This document shows, piece by piece, positions 18,005-27,284 of a stretch of DNA of 64,000 bases. Position numbers and translations under genes: made by a program. The DNA comes from JAPWJZ01 sp964575605 (GTDB lineage Bacteria > Pseudomonadota > Alphaproteobacteria > Micavibrionales > UBA2020). Where the stretch lies: NCBI GenBank assembly GCA_964575605.1, contig CAZNRN010000008.1, forward strand, positions 71,988 to 135,987, read 5' to 3'. The notes below the pieces were generated by a model. The model was given only the letters and a program-made list of their open reading frames with translations, was not told the origin of the DNA and searched no databases. Every line of letters begins with the position of its first letter. Position 1 is the stretch's first letter.

Positions 18005-19081
18005 ATGACAAAACAGGCCCTCGCCGCCGCCATCGACGCTCTGAAAAACCAGGATGATGCATACTTCGCCAACAGCATCGCCAAGCCGGACCTGTTGTCC
18101 TCCGCAAAAAAAACGCTCGCCAATTTTGACGACGACGTCGAACGCGTGAAACGCGAAGGCGCCGTCCTCTTCGCAACGCCGCCCGCATCCGGCGATGCGC
18201 TGGCCGCGCTCTTCGATATCTGGCGCAAGGACCCGCCCTCGACCGCCGCGGTGGTGACCGTCGCCGCGCAGGCGCTGGGCATCGATGAAGACGCGCCCGC
18301 ATACAAGGCCGCACTGATGGCCGCCATCGCAGCCGACGTCGACCCCGGCCATGCCTATCACAACACCAGCCATTTCCGCGAAGTCACCTGCAGCATGGCA
18401 AGGCTGCTGACGGTGAACAACGAACTGGCGGCATCTGGCGCCAAAGGCACGGAACTGCTGGACAGCGACAGCATGGCAAAATGCCTGCTGGCCGCCGCAT
18501 CGCACGACCTGTTGCACAGCGGCGGCAACAATACCGTGGCAGGCGTCCACCAGCGTTACCGCCTGGAAGACAAGGCCATCGGCGCGGCCGAACCCTTTAT
18601 GCAGCTGGCGGGCATGAAGGCGCGCGACATCGAAGATGTGCGCGTCATGATCCGTGTTACCGATATTTCGAAAGACGCCGGCGGTTTCAGCCCGCACAAC
18701 CTGCTGCGCGAAATTTACGGCGAGACTTTCGAAGACAAAGAAATCGAAAAACGCCCCGCGCGCCCGAAGGAACTCGCGCGACTTGGCAAGGATGATAGGC
18801 TGCTGGTCATGGCCGCGCTGATGAGCGATGCGGACCTGACGCCTTCGGCCGCCACGGCCTATGACTTTTCGCGCCGCCAGACGACACTGATGAACCGCGA
18901 AAATCCGGATATCAAGGATAACGACGCCTCGCTGGCGGGTTTCCTGAAGTTTCTCATGGGCGGCACCTTTACCTCCGTCGCGGGCAAAACGGCGGGACAG
19001 ACGGCGCTCGACGGCATTTATCAGGATGCGCACGCAAAAGTACCGCAGAAAGACCCGAAATCCGCGCCAAAAACACCTTAA
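18005..19081 (+). CDS. HD-domain (cyclic-nucleotide phosphodiesterase-like) metal phosphohydrolase
   Basis: The metal motif set is in the right order: YHNTSHFREV near residue 118, AAASHDLLHSGG near 165 and MSDADL near 277. YHNxxH with HDxxH is the arrangement of class I cyclic nucleotide phosphodiesterases and related HD proteins. The first 85 residues are helical and unassigned. The substrate is not predictable. It lies alone, 53 bp after the YiiX gene on the same strand. Confidence 0.65.
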   Translation: MTKQALAAAIDALKNQDDAYFANSIAKPDLLSSAKKTLANFDDDVERVKREGAVLFATPPASGDALAALFDIWRKDPPSTAAVVTVAAQALGIDEDAPAYKAALMAAIAADVDPGHAYHNTSHFREVTCSMARLLTVNNELAASGAKGTELLDSDSMAKCLLAAASHDLLHSGGNNTVAGVHQRYRLEDKAIGAAEPFMQLAGMKARDIEDVRVMIRVTDISKDAGGFSPHNLLREIYGETFEDKEIEKRPARPKELARLGKDDRLLVMAALMSDADLTPSAATAYDFSRRQTTLMNRENPDIKDNDASLAGFLKFLMGGTFTSVAGKTAGQTALDGIYQDAHAKVPQKDPKSAPKTP

Positions 19082-19140
19082 GCCTTGGCGCGACTCGCGA
19101 CGGGCTGTTAGAAGGTCTCAGGCAATAATAAAGAACCTGC

Positions 19141-20415
19141 ATGACCGCCGCCCCCAAAAAAGCCAAAACCAAATTCGACCTGAACGTGCTGAAGATACGT
19201 AACTTCCGCATGCTGCTGGCGACGCGCATGTTCATCATAATGGCGCTGCAGTCCCAATCGGTGATCGTCGGCTGGCAGATATATTCGCTCACGGGCGACG
19301 CCTTTATGCTGGGCCTGACCGGTCTGGCCGAGGCCATCCCCGCCATTTCCTGCGCCTTTTTCGCGGGCCATGTTGTGGATGTTGGAAATCCGCGCAAAAT
19401 ATACATCACCGCTATCGGCATCCTTGCGCTCAACACCATTACGCTCGCGGCCTTTGCGGGCGGCTATGCGCCCATCGACAAAAGCTGGCTGCTCTACCTG
19501 ATTTATTTCGGCATCTTCCTGTCGGGCCTTGCGCGCGCCTTCGTCATCCCTGCGTCCTTCACCATACTGTCGCTGGTGGTGAAGCGGGAGGAAATGCCGG
19601 CCGCCGCCGCATGGCTTGGCACCGGGTTCCAGACGTCGTCGATTATCGCGCCCGCCGCCGCCGGCCTTATCTATGGCGGTTACGGCGCGCATGGCGCATG
19701 GCTGCTGCCCGCAACGCTGCTGACCTGCGCCTTTGGCGCCGTCAATGCGCTGAAGGTCGGAAGCCATCCGCGCGGCGAGAAAAAAGAAAGCGCGGTCAAA
19801 TCCATCACCGCCGGCTGGAAATTCATCTGGGAGCACAAGGTGCTGCTGTCGATGATGGCGCTCGACATGTTCGCGGTGCTGTTTGGCGGCGCGGTCGCGA
19901 TGCTGCCTGCGGTCGCGGAACAAATCCTGCATGCGGGGCCGCAGGCGCTGGGCGCGCTCCGCGCCGCGCCCGCCATGGGGGCGATATTCACCACGCTCTA
20001 CCTTGCGCTGAACCCGATGAAAAAAGTTTCGGCCGTCAAACTGCTCTGGGTCGTGACGGGCTTCGGTTTTTGCATGCTGGGCTTCGGCCTCTCCGAAACC
20101 TTGTGGATTTCCATGGCCTGCCTTGCGCTCTCTGGCGTTTTCGACAGCGTCAGCATGACGATCCGCGCGACGCTGATGCAGCTGCTGACCCCCGACCACA
20201 TGCGCGGGCGCGTGTCTTCCATCAGTTCGATGTTCATTATTTCATCGAATGAAATCGGGGCGTTTGAATCGGGCACGGCGGCGCGCCTGCTCGGCCTTGC
20301 GCCCTCGATCATCTTCGGCGGCATAGGCACCTTGGTCGTGACGGGCATCATCGCCTGCCTCTCGCCCCAGCTGCGGCGCACGGTGGTCGAGGTCGAAGCG
20401 CCGAAAAACACGTAA
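19141..20415 (+). CDS. MFS transporter (MFS_3/enterobactin-exporter-like)
   Basis: This 424-residue polytopic protein has about 11-12 hydrophobic helices. It begins with the LKIRNFRMLLATRMF opening typical of the EntS/MFS_3 group and has an RGRVSSI loop in the second half. These proteins usually export siderophores or drugs. It lies 2.4 kb ahead of the NRPS-like operon but is separated from it by glgX, so a role in exporting that product is only a possibility. Confidence 0.8.
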   Translation: MTAAPKKAKTKFDLNVLKIRNFRMLLATRMFIIMALQSQSVIVGWQIYSLTGDAFMLGLTGLAEAIPAISCAFFAGHVVDVGNPRKIYITAIGILALNTITLAAFAGGYAPIDKSWLLYLIYFGIFLSGLARAFVIPASFTILSLVVKREEMPAAAAWLGTGFQTSSIIAPAAAGLIYGGYGAHGAWLLPATLLTCAFGAVNALKVGSHPRGEKKESAVKSITAGWKFIWEHKVLLSMMALDMFAVLFGGAVAMLPAVAEQILHAGPQALGALRAAPAMGAIFTTLYLALNPMKKVSAVKLLWVVTGFGFCMLGFGLSETLWISMACLALSGVFDSVSMTIRATLMQLLTPDHMRGRVSSISSMFIISSNEIGAFESGTAARLLGLAPSIIFGGIGTLVVTGIIACLSPQLRRTVVEVEAPKNT

Positions 20416-20534
20416 AATCAGGCACGCGGTAATAATATTATAATTGTCGTCCACAGCCCCCGGACGCGGGGTTGCCATGCTATGCTTAATCCATTAAAAA
20501 CACAGAACCTGAAAATAGCGAAGGCACAGAGCCG

Positions 20535-22613
20535 ATGGATAATCGCGTCACACCGACCGAGTCCGGCACTGCTGCCGTCATGGGCGCATCCTATGACGGC
20601 AAAGGGGTAAACTTTGCCATCTATTCAAAACATGCCGAAAAAATCGAGCTCTGCCTTTTCGACGATAAAGGCGAAAAAGAAATCGAGCGCATCACGCTCC
20701 CCGCCCGCACCGGCGACGTCTGGCACGGCTATGTGCCGGGGCTGAAACCGGGGCAGGTCTACGGCTACCGCGTGCACGGCCCCTATGACCCCGAAAACGG
20801 CCACCGTTTCAATCCGCAGAAACTGCTGCTCGACCCCTATGCCGCGGAAGTCGTCGGGCAGATCAACTGGACCGAAGAGCAGACCAACCCGCACAAGGAC
20901 AGCGCGCCCGCCACCGTCAAGGCACGCGTGGCGGAGCCCCTGCCCGCCTCGACCGTCGCAGCACCCAATATCGCACGCAACGATATGCGCATCGCCGAGA
21001 TGCATGTGCGCGGAGCGACCATGCTGGACGAAAAAGTGCCGGAGGAAGTACGCGGCACCTATGCCGGCCTCGCCTCAGACGCCTTTATCGACTACGTCAA
21101 GAACGAGCTGAAGGCGAATACCATCGAACTGATGCCGGCGCATGCCAAGCTCAACGACCTCTTCCTCGTGCAGAAGGGCCTGAAGAATTACTGGGGCTAT
21201 AACACCGTCGGCTATTTCGCCCCAGAGCCTGAATATGCGGCGGACAAGGACAACGCCCGCGCCGAATTCAAGGCCATGGTCGACAAGCTGCATGCAAACG
21301 GCATAGAAATCATTCTGGATGTCGTCTTCAACCACGCGGGCGAAGGGGACGAGCGGGGGCCGACGCTGCTGTTCCGCGGCATCGACAACGCCAGCTATTA
21401 CCGGCTCGACCCCCGCGACAAGCGCAAATACGTCAATGACACCGGTTGCGGCAATACGCTTGATGCCGACAACCCCGCTGTGCGCAAGATGATTTTGGAT
21501 AGCCTGCGCCATTGGGTGATCGAATACGGCATCGACGGCTTCCGCTTCGACCTCGCTCCCGTGCTGGGGCGCAACGCCAGCGGCTATTCGAAAGACGCGC
21601 CTTTCTTCAAGGAAATCGAGGCCGACCCCGTATTGTCGAAAATCAAATTAATCGCCGAGCCCTGGGACCCCGGCCCCGGCGGCTACCAGCTGGGCAACTT
21701 CCCCAAGGGCTGGGCGGAATGGAACGACCGTTTCCGCGACGACGTGCGCAAGTTCTGGCGCGGCGATTACGACACCATCGGCTGGCTGGCGACGCGCCTT
21801 GCGGGTTCCGCCCCCGAATTCGACCGCGGCGGCCGCGTGCCCCAGGACAGCGTGAATTTCATCACCTGCCACGACGGCTTTACGCTGCACGATGTCGTCA
21901 GCTATTCGCACAAGCACAACCTGGCGAACGGCGAGGACAACCGCGACGGCACCGGCGAAAACTACAGCGCAAATTACGGGGCTGAAGGCCTGACCACCGA
22001 CCACGCCGTGATCGCGCTGCGCGAACAGCAAAAACGCAACATGCTGGCGACGCTGTTCATGGCGCAGGGCACGCCCATGCAGCTGCTGGGCGACGAGCGC
22101 GGCAACAGCCAGGGCGGTAACAACAACGCCTATTGCCAGGACAACAACACCGGCTGGGTCGAATGGGACGAAACGACGGCGGAGGGCAAAAAAACCGCCG
22201 CTTTCGTTAAAAAACTCGCCGAATTCCGCGACGAACATTCATACCTCTGCGCCGACCATTTCCTGCACGGCCGCGAAAAATGCGCCGACGGCATCCCCGA
22301 CCTGCAATGGATCGCCACCAACGGCCAGCCCCGCACCGACGCCGACTGGCAAAAGCGCGACGATAAATGTTTGGGCATGCTCCTTAACGAAGGCGCCATC
22401 ACCGGCAAGCCCAAAGGCCGGCGACTGATGGCGGTGTTCAACAGCGCCGCCTCCTCGACCGAATTCAAGCTTCCCGAACTGAAGGGCGGCAGCGGCTGGG
22501 TCAAGGCGCTCGACACCACACAGCCGGGTGATGATGGCAAGACAGCTATCGCCGACGGGGCAAAAGTCACTATCCCCGCCCGCTCGGTCGTCGTGTTCGT
22601 GCAGGAACCCTGA
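20535..22613 (+). CDS. glgX: Glycogen debranching enzyme GlgX (isoamylase type)
   Basis: GlgX hydrolyses alpha-1,6 branches of limit dextrins. An N-terminal CBM48 module (residues 10-110, with GYRVHGPYDPENGHRFN) precedes a GH13 barrel. Motif I is ILDVVFNHAGEG and motif II GFRFDLAPVLG, where the Asp is the nucleophile. IAEPWD carries the acid Glu and FITCHDGFTLHD is motif IV. At 692 residues it is normal. No other glycogen gene is in the window. The 119-bp upstream gap has only a weak promoter-like TATGCTTAAT. Confidence 0.93.
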   Translation: MDNRVTPTESGTAAVMGASYDGKGVNFAIYSKHAEKIELCLFDDKGEKEIERITLPARTGDVWHGYVPGLKPGQVYGYRVHGPYDPENGHRFNPQKLLLDPYAAEVVGQINWTEEQTNPHKDSAPATVKARVAEPLPASTVAAPNIARNDMRIAEMHVRGATMLDEKVPEEVRGTYAGLASDAFIDYVKNELKANTIELMPAHAKLNDLFLVQKGLKNYWGYNTVGYFAPEPEYAADKDNARAEFKAMVDKLHANGIEIILDVVFNHAGEGDERGPTLLFRGIDNASYYRLDPRDKRKYVNDTGCGNTLDADNPAVRKMILDSLRHWVIEYGIDGFRFDLAPVLGRNASGYSKDAPFFKEIEADPVLSKIKLIAEPWDPGPGGYQLGNFPKGWAEWNDRFRDDVRKFWRGDYDTIGWLATRLAGSAPEFDRGGRVPQDSVNFITCHDGFTLHDVVSYSHKHNLANGEDNRDGTGENYSANYGAEGLTTDHAVIALREQQKRNMLATLFMAQGTPMQLLGDERGNSQGGNNNAYCQDNNTGWVEWDETTAEGKKTAAFVKKLAEFRDEHSYLCADHFLHGREKCADGIPDLQWIATNGQPRTDADWQKRDDKCLGMLLNEGAITGKPKGRRLMAVFNSAASSTEFKLPELKGGSGWVKALDTTQPGDDGKTAIADGAKVTIPARSVVVFVQEP

Positions 22614-22751
22614 CCCCTCTACCCGCGCCCCGTCTTTTCCCGAGTCGTCCCTACGATTCCAAAGTTTCCGCCTACTGTCAGACTTTATGAAAATCGCTCG
22701 TTTTGATTTTCTTTTTAAATTCAGTGCTTTAACAACTCCGTTAAATCATCA

Positions 22752-22780
22752 TTGACTTATACTCTGTAAGATTATAAATA
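22752..22780 (+). promoter_or_regulatory. Candidate promoter of the NRPS-like operon
   Basis: TTGACT (22752-22757) is followed by TATAAA (22773-22778, 15-bp spacer) or TAAATA (17-bp spacer), in a strongly AT-rich island. The first of three 22-bp-spaced repeats sits between the two boxes. That favours repression, or an activator with an unusual position. Translation starts about 65 nt downstream. Confidence 0.45.
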
Positions 22781-22815
22781 ATACTCTCTAAGAGCATATA
22801 TTATACTCTTACCGA
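22759..22815 (+). repeat. Three direct repeats, 22-bp period, in the NRPS operon promoter
   Basis: ATACTCTGTAAGA begins at 22759, ATACTCTCTAAGA at 22781 and ATACTCTTACCGA at 22803. The first seven bases are identical in all three. The first two copies agree in 12 of 13 positions. The start-to-start distance is exactly 22 bp (two helical turns) each time. This is the layout of a binding site for a protein that binds one face of DNA cooperatively. No regulator gene is adjacent. Confidence 0.7.
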
Positions 22816-22845
22816 TGATATTCATAATCAAGAAGAAGAAATCAC

Positions 22846-23766
22846 ATGCGCGCCATCGTCAAAAACAAAAATTCATTGGGTGTACAAAACATCCCCGCCC
22901 CGCTACTCACCGCTGACACCGACGTGATTATCGAGGTGAAACTGGCGGGGCTTTGCCGCACCGACGTCTTCGTGGCGGAGGGGCGCATCCCCTGCAAGGA
23001 AACCCTTGTCCTCGGCCACGAATTTTCGGGCGTCGTGGTGCAGGCAGGCAGCGATGCCGATTTTTCCCAAGGCGACCGCGTGACGGCCATGCCCGTGCTG
23101 CCCTGTTTCGCCTGCGAGCGCTGCGACGCGGGCCGCGCCGACCAGTGCCAGAGAACCACCATGCTGGGCATCGACGTTGACGGCGCCTTTGCCGAGCGCG
23201 TGGCCGTGCCCGCGACCGCCGTCTACAAAATTCCCGATACCATGTCCTACCGCCTTGCCGCCTATGCCGAGCCTGTGGCGGCCGCGCTGTCGGTGATGAA
23301 ATCGGGCATCGAAAAATCGCAGCGCGGCGTGATTTACGGCAACAACCGCTTCAGCCACCTGATATTGCGCATCATGCGCGCCTATGATTTCAAAAACGTC
23401 ACCATTCACGACCCGAAAACGGCGGTGCTGCAGGAATCGCGCTATGATTTTGCCGTTGAAACGCTGGCCGCCAATCAAACCATGAGCGAATTGATGACCG
23501 CCGTGAAACCCGGCGGCCGCATCGTGCTGAAAAGCCGCAAGCATGAACCCGTTGGAATTTGTTTTGCCGAGGCGGTGCGCAAGGAAATCACCTTCACCGC
23601 CGTCAACTATGGCGAATTCGGCGAGGCGATCCGCTTGATGGCCGAGGGGTTGATTGCAGTGGATGATTTATTGGGCGAGGAATACGGCCTTGGCGATTAC
23701 GCCACAGTGTTCGAGCGTTCAAAAACGCTGGAAACCCGCAAGGTTTTCTTCAACCCGGAGAAATAA
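22846..23766 (+). CDS. Zinc-dependent medium-chain dehydrogenase with atypical cofactor domain
   Basis: The GroES-like half is intact. Catalytic zinc ligands are Cys37 (GLCRTD) and His58 (GHE), and the structural zinc Cys are at 87, 90, 93 and 101. The Rossmann half is short and odd: where GxGxxG is expected (about 160) it reads VIYGNNRFSHL, and the protein is 306 residues instead of about 345. It may oxidise or reduce the alcohol/aldehyde released by the NRPS-like reductase downstream. NAD(P) binding is doubtful. It is the first gene of the operon, with GAAGAAG before the ATG and one base before asnB. Confidence 0.75.
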   Translation: MRAIVKNKNSLGVQNIPAPLLTADTDVIIEVKLAGLCRTDVFVAEGRIPCKETLVLGHEFSGVVVQAGSDADFSQGDRVTAMPVLPCFACERCDAGRADQCQRTTMLGIDVDGAFAERVAVPATAVYKIPDTMSYRLAAYAEPVAAALSVMKSGIEKSQRGVIYGNNRFSHLILRIMRAYDFKNVTIHDPKTAVLQESRYDFAVETLAANQTMSELMTAVKPGGRIVLKSRKHEPVGICFAEAVRKEITFTAVNYGEFGEAIRLMAEGLIAVDDLLGEEYGLGDYATVFERSKTLETRKVFFNPEK

Positions 23767-23767
23767 C

Positions 23768-25681
23768 ATGTGCGGCATCACCGGCATCGTCTCGGCATCT
23801 CGCCCCGCAGGCATGGAACAGCTGAAACGCGGCACCGACGCGCTGGTCCACCGCGGCCCGGACGGCGAGGGTTTTTATATCGCCGCCAATAAAACGGCTG
23901 CCCTCGGCCACCGCCGCCTGTCGATCGTCGACCTGTCGACCGGCAGCCAGCCGATTTCCAGCGAAGACGGCCGCAAGCACATCGTCGTTAACGGCGAATT
24001 CTACGGTCACGCCGACATCCGCCGCGGCCTTGAAGCACTCGGGCATGTTTTCAAGACAAAGTCCGACAGCGAGATTGCGCTGCACCTGTACGAGGAATAC
24101 GGCACAGCCTGCCTCGAACACCTGCGCGGCGAATTCGCCTTTATCCTCTGGGACGAAGACAAGCAGATGCTGTTCGCCGCGCGCGACCGTTTTGGCATCA
24201 AGCCGCTGTGCTATACCCAATATAACGGCCAGTTACTGCTGGCATCCGAGGCGAAAGCCCTGTTTGCCATGGGCGCGCCCGCGGCCTGGGACGATTACAG
24301 CTTTTTCCACGCCGCCCAGCTGCAATACACGCCGCAGGACCGCACGCTGTTTAAAAACATTTTCCAGCTGAAGCCCGGCCATGCGCTGGTGGCCAAGGGC
24401 GGCCGCACCGAAACCTTTAAATACTGGGACCTTGATTTCCTGCCCGAAGCGCAAACCGATAAAGGCAGCGAAAAAGACCTCATCGACGCCTTCGCAGCGG
24501 AACTGGAACAATCCATCCGCCTGCGGCTGATGGCCGATGTGCCGGTCTGTTTCCACCTGTCGGGCGGGCTGGACAGCGCAAGCGTGCTCGGCCTGGCCGC
24601 CAGCATCACGGGCAAGCAGCTGGATGCCTTCACCGTCAGCTTCGGGCATGAAGGCTACGACGAACTGCCCATCGCCGAAGAAATGGCCAAGACCCGCGGC
24701 GCGCGCCTGCACGCGGTCCACGTAACGCAAGAGGATTTAGTGCGCGAGCTGCCCGACGCTGTTTATTACGGCGAAGGCCTCGCCATCAACGGCCACCTGG
24801 CCGGCAAATACATGCTGAACCGCGCCATCCGCCGCGCCGGGTTCAAGGTTGCCTTGACGGGCGAAGGCTCTGACGAAATCCTCGCCGGCTATCCGCACCT
24901 GCGGCAGGACCTGCTGCGCGCGGAGGCGTCGAACGACGTCGCCGCCAAAGCCATGGCGAAAATCTACGCCACCAACGGCGCATCGGCCGGGGTACAAATC
25001 GCCCTTGGCGCCCAACTACCGACGCAGGCCGTGAAAGCGGCGCTGGGGTATACCCCCGCCTTCCTCGAGGCCAAGGCCTCGCTGGGTAGCCGCATGTCCG
25101 GCGTGCTCTCGGACGGTTTCGCCGCGCAATTCACGCGCACCGACAGCTATGCCGAACTGATGGCGGCAACGCCTGTGGCCGAACAGCTGAAAGGCCGCCA
25201 CCCCGTGAACCAGTCGTCGTGGATATGGGCGAAGACGGCGCTGGCCAATTACATCCTGCGCACGCTGGGCGACGGGATGGAGATGGCGCAGTCGGTCGAA
25301 GGCCGCCTGCCCTTCCTCGACCACAAGCTGTTCGAAACCGCGCGCCGCCTGCCGCTGGGCCTGAAAATAAAAGGCATGGTGGAAAAATACGTGCTGCGCG
25401 AAGCTGCAAAACCCCACATCACCGATACCATCTACCGCCGCCAGAAACACCCCTTCATGGCGCCGCCCGTGACGTCGCATGCCAATGCCGCACTGATGGA
25501 ACTGGTGGGCGATACGCTGCAATCGGCGAGCTTCGCCGCACTGCCTTTCTTCGACCGCAAGAAAGCGCTGGCAGCCCTGCACGGACTGCCCGCCATGGCA
25601 GCGCCGGAGCGCGCCGCGATGGAGCCCGTTCTGATGACGATGCTGACCGCTAACATGCTGCAACAGGAATTCGGATTATGA
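23768..25681 (+). CDS. Asparagine-synthetase-like glutamine amidotransferase
   Basis: It starts MCGITGIV, with Cys2 as class II glutaminase nucleophile, then VHRGPDGEG and GEFYGH. The C-terminal half is an ATP pyrophosphatase with HLSGGLDSASVLGLAA and a LTGEGSDEILAGYPH block. Its 637 residues fit the AsnB family. In biosynthetic clusters such enzymes amidate a carboxylate or form lactam-like bonds. Because it sits in an overlapping operon with an NRPS-like reductase, I infer that it acts on the product rather than making free asparagine. Start chosen at 23768, as the family requires Cys2. Confidence 0.85.
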   Translation: MCGITGIVSASRPAGMEQLKRGTDALVHRGPDGEGFYIAANKTAALGHRRLSIVDLSTGSQPISSEDGRKHIVVNGEFYGHADIRRGLEALGHVFKTKSDSEIALHLYEEYGTACLEHLRGEFAFILWDEDKQMLFAARDRFGIKPLCYTQYNGQLLLASEAKALFAMGAPAAWDDYSFFHAAQLQYTPQDRTLFKNIFQLKPGHALVAKGGRTETFKYWDLDFLPEAQTDKGSEKDLIDAFAAELEQSIRLRLMADVPVCFHLSGGLDSASVLGLAASITGKQLDAFTVSFGHEGYDELPIAEEMAKTRGARLHAVHVTQEDLVRELPDAVYYGEGLAINGHLAGKYMLNRAIRRAGFKVALTGEGSDEILAGYPHLRQDLLRAEASNDVAAKAMAKIYATNGASAGVQIALGAQLPTQAVKAALGYTPAFLEAKASLGSRMSGVLSDGFAAQFTRTDSYAELMAATPVAEQLKGRHPVNQSSWIWAKTALANYILRTLGDGMEMAQSVEGRLPFLDHKLFETARRLPLGLKIKGMVEKYVLREAAKPHITDTIYRRQKHPFMAPPVTSHANAALMELVGDTLQSASFAALPFFDRKKALAALHGLPAMAAPERAAMEPVLMTMLTANMLQQEFGL

Positions 25682-26466
25682 CCCCCGACGCACAGGAAAG
25701 AACCAAAGCCAGCTGGTGCGAAGATTTCTTCGACGACCTTTTCGCCGAACACTGCCTTGCAACCCGCACGCCAGACGAGCTGCAGGCCATCACCACCTTC
25801 CTGCAGCGTGAGCTGAAACTTGGAACCGGCGACGCCGTTTTCGACCAGTGCTGCGGCATTGGCACGCTCAGCCTTGCGCTGGCGAAGCGGGGGTTGCGCA
25901 CCTTTGGCGTCGACCTTATCCCTTCCTACATCGACACGGCAAAAAACGCGGCGGTAAAGATGCAGGCCGCCTGCACTTTCGCTGCGGCCGACGCGGCTTT
26001 CTATTGCCCACCCGTGCCCTGCGACGCCGCTATCAACTGGTGGACCAGTTTCGGTTATTTCGAGGACGACGCCGAAAACCTGAAAATGCTGAAAGCCGCG
26101 CGCCGCAGCCTGAAGCCCGGCGCGTCCTTTGCGCTTGATTACATGAACACGCCCGAACGCCTTGCGCTGATGGGCGGCAGGCCCGTGACGTCATGGCGCG
26201 CGGAAAAACCCGGCTGCGTCGTCTCCTGCGACACCCGCATCGACGGCCGCATGCTGGTCAAGGACTGGAAATACGAAGGCGCGGATAGCAGGAAGGTTGA
26301 AAAACGCGGCGGCGGCGTCAAGCTGTACACGCAGCAGGAACTCGAAAGCCTGCTGGAGCAGGCCGGTTTCACCGCCGTCCGCTTCTATGGCAGTGTCAAG
26401 GGCGAGGCACTGGCCGTCAACAGCCCGCGCTGCATCGCCATCGCGCAAAACGGCAGTGCGCCATGA
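25678..26466 (+). CDS. Class I SAM-dependent methyltransferase
   Basis: Motif I is VFDQCCGIGTLSLALAKRG near residue 60, followed by the acidic GVDLIPSYID strand end. Post-motif regions INWWTSFGYF and LKPGASFALDYMN fit small-molecule methyltransferases, and the fold ends with EAxxVNSPR-like strands. It has 262 residues, and its start overlaps the asnB stop as ATGA. The methyl acceptor is unknown; N- or O-methylation of the cluster product is inferred from context only. Confidence 0.78.
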   Translation: MTPDAQERTKASWCEDFFDDLFAEHCLATRTPDELQAITTFLQRELKLGTGDAVFDQCCGIGTLSLALAKRGLRTFGVDLIPSYIDTAKNAAVKMQAACTFAAADAAFYCPPVPCDAAINWWTSFGYFEDDAENLKMLKAARRSLKPGASFALDYMNTPERLALMGGRPVTSWRAEKPGCVVSCDTRIDGRMLVKDWKYEGADSRKVEKRGGGVKLYTQQELESLLEQAGFTAVRFYGSVKGEALAVNSPRCIAIAQNGSAP

Positions 26467-27284
26467 TGCTGCCCTTTCCGCAGGCAGATAACGAAACTTT
26501 CCGCCGCGCGGTCTATGCGGGCGGCATCTTCCGCATACCCGCCACCACGCTTTCGGCGACGTTGGCGGCGGAAGTGATGGAGACGATGGCCGCGTATTTT
26601 GGCGCCCCCGGGACCGCGCATGAACGATATACATTTGCTGATATGCAGCCCGCCATGTCCGCTGCCCGCGCGGAGCTGGCGTCGCAACAGCGCTACCGCG
26701 ATATCCAGTCGCAACTGCTGGCGGCTGCGGGTTTCACGCCTGATGAGCTTGCCGTCGACGCCTTGCGCCTGCGCTGCGTAATGAATAACGGCCACCTGAA
26801 CAAGGGCGCGGAACTGGCCTATACCGCCCACCGCGATACATGGTACGGCAACCCTCAGGCACAGCTGAATTTCTGGATGGCGCTGCATGACGTGACGCCG
26901 GCGCAAAGCTTTACCTTCTATCCCTCGCTCTTCACCCGACCGGTGGCGAATACATCGCAGGGTTTCAGCTATGCGACGTGGATGGAAAAACGCGGCTGGC
27001 AAGGCGCGAAAAGCGACGCGGCGGTGGAATACCCCGTCGTGCTGGAACAGCCGCAAGACACTGCCGCCTTTTCCTTCACGGCCAGTGCCGGCGATATGAT
27101 CGTCTTTTCGGCCGCGCAACTCCACCAAACCGTTAAAAATTCGAGCGGCATCACGCGTTACAGCCTCGATTTCCGCGCCGTGCACCTGGGCGACCACAAG
27201 GCAGGTTTGGGCGCGCCCAATGCCGACAACGGCTCGCAGCCCGAGGCGCTGAAGGATTACTACACGCCGGGCAGGGCGGCATGA
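26463..27284 (+). CDS. 2-oxoglutarate/Fe(II) oxygenase-like (phytanoyl-CoA dioxygenase fold) protein
   Basis: A facial triad candidate is present: His123-x-Asp125 in AYTAHRDTWYG and a distal His near 221 in FSAAQLHQTV. An Arg follows about 11 residues later (SGITRYSLDFR) and could bind 2-oxoglutarate. That spacing fits double-stranded beta-helix hydroxylases acting on small molecules or amino acids. It has 273 residues. ATGA overlaps join it to the genes on both sides, so the stoichiometry is tightly coupled. The substrate is unknown. Confidence 0.72.
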   Translation: MMLPFPQADNETFRRAVYAGGIFRIPATTLSATLAAEVMETMAAYFGAPGTAHERYTFADMQPAMSAARAELASQQRYRDIQSQLLAAAGFTPDELAVDALRLRCVMNNGHLNKGAELAYTAHRDTWYGNPQAQLNFWMALHDVTPAQSFTFYPSLFTRPVANTSQGFSYATWMEKRGWQGAKSDAAVEYPVVLEQPQDTAAFSFTASAGDMIVFSAAQLHQTVKNSSGITRYSLDFRAVHLGDHKAGLGAPNADNGSQPEALKDYYTPGRAA

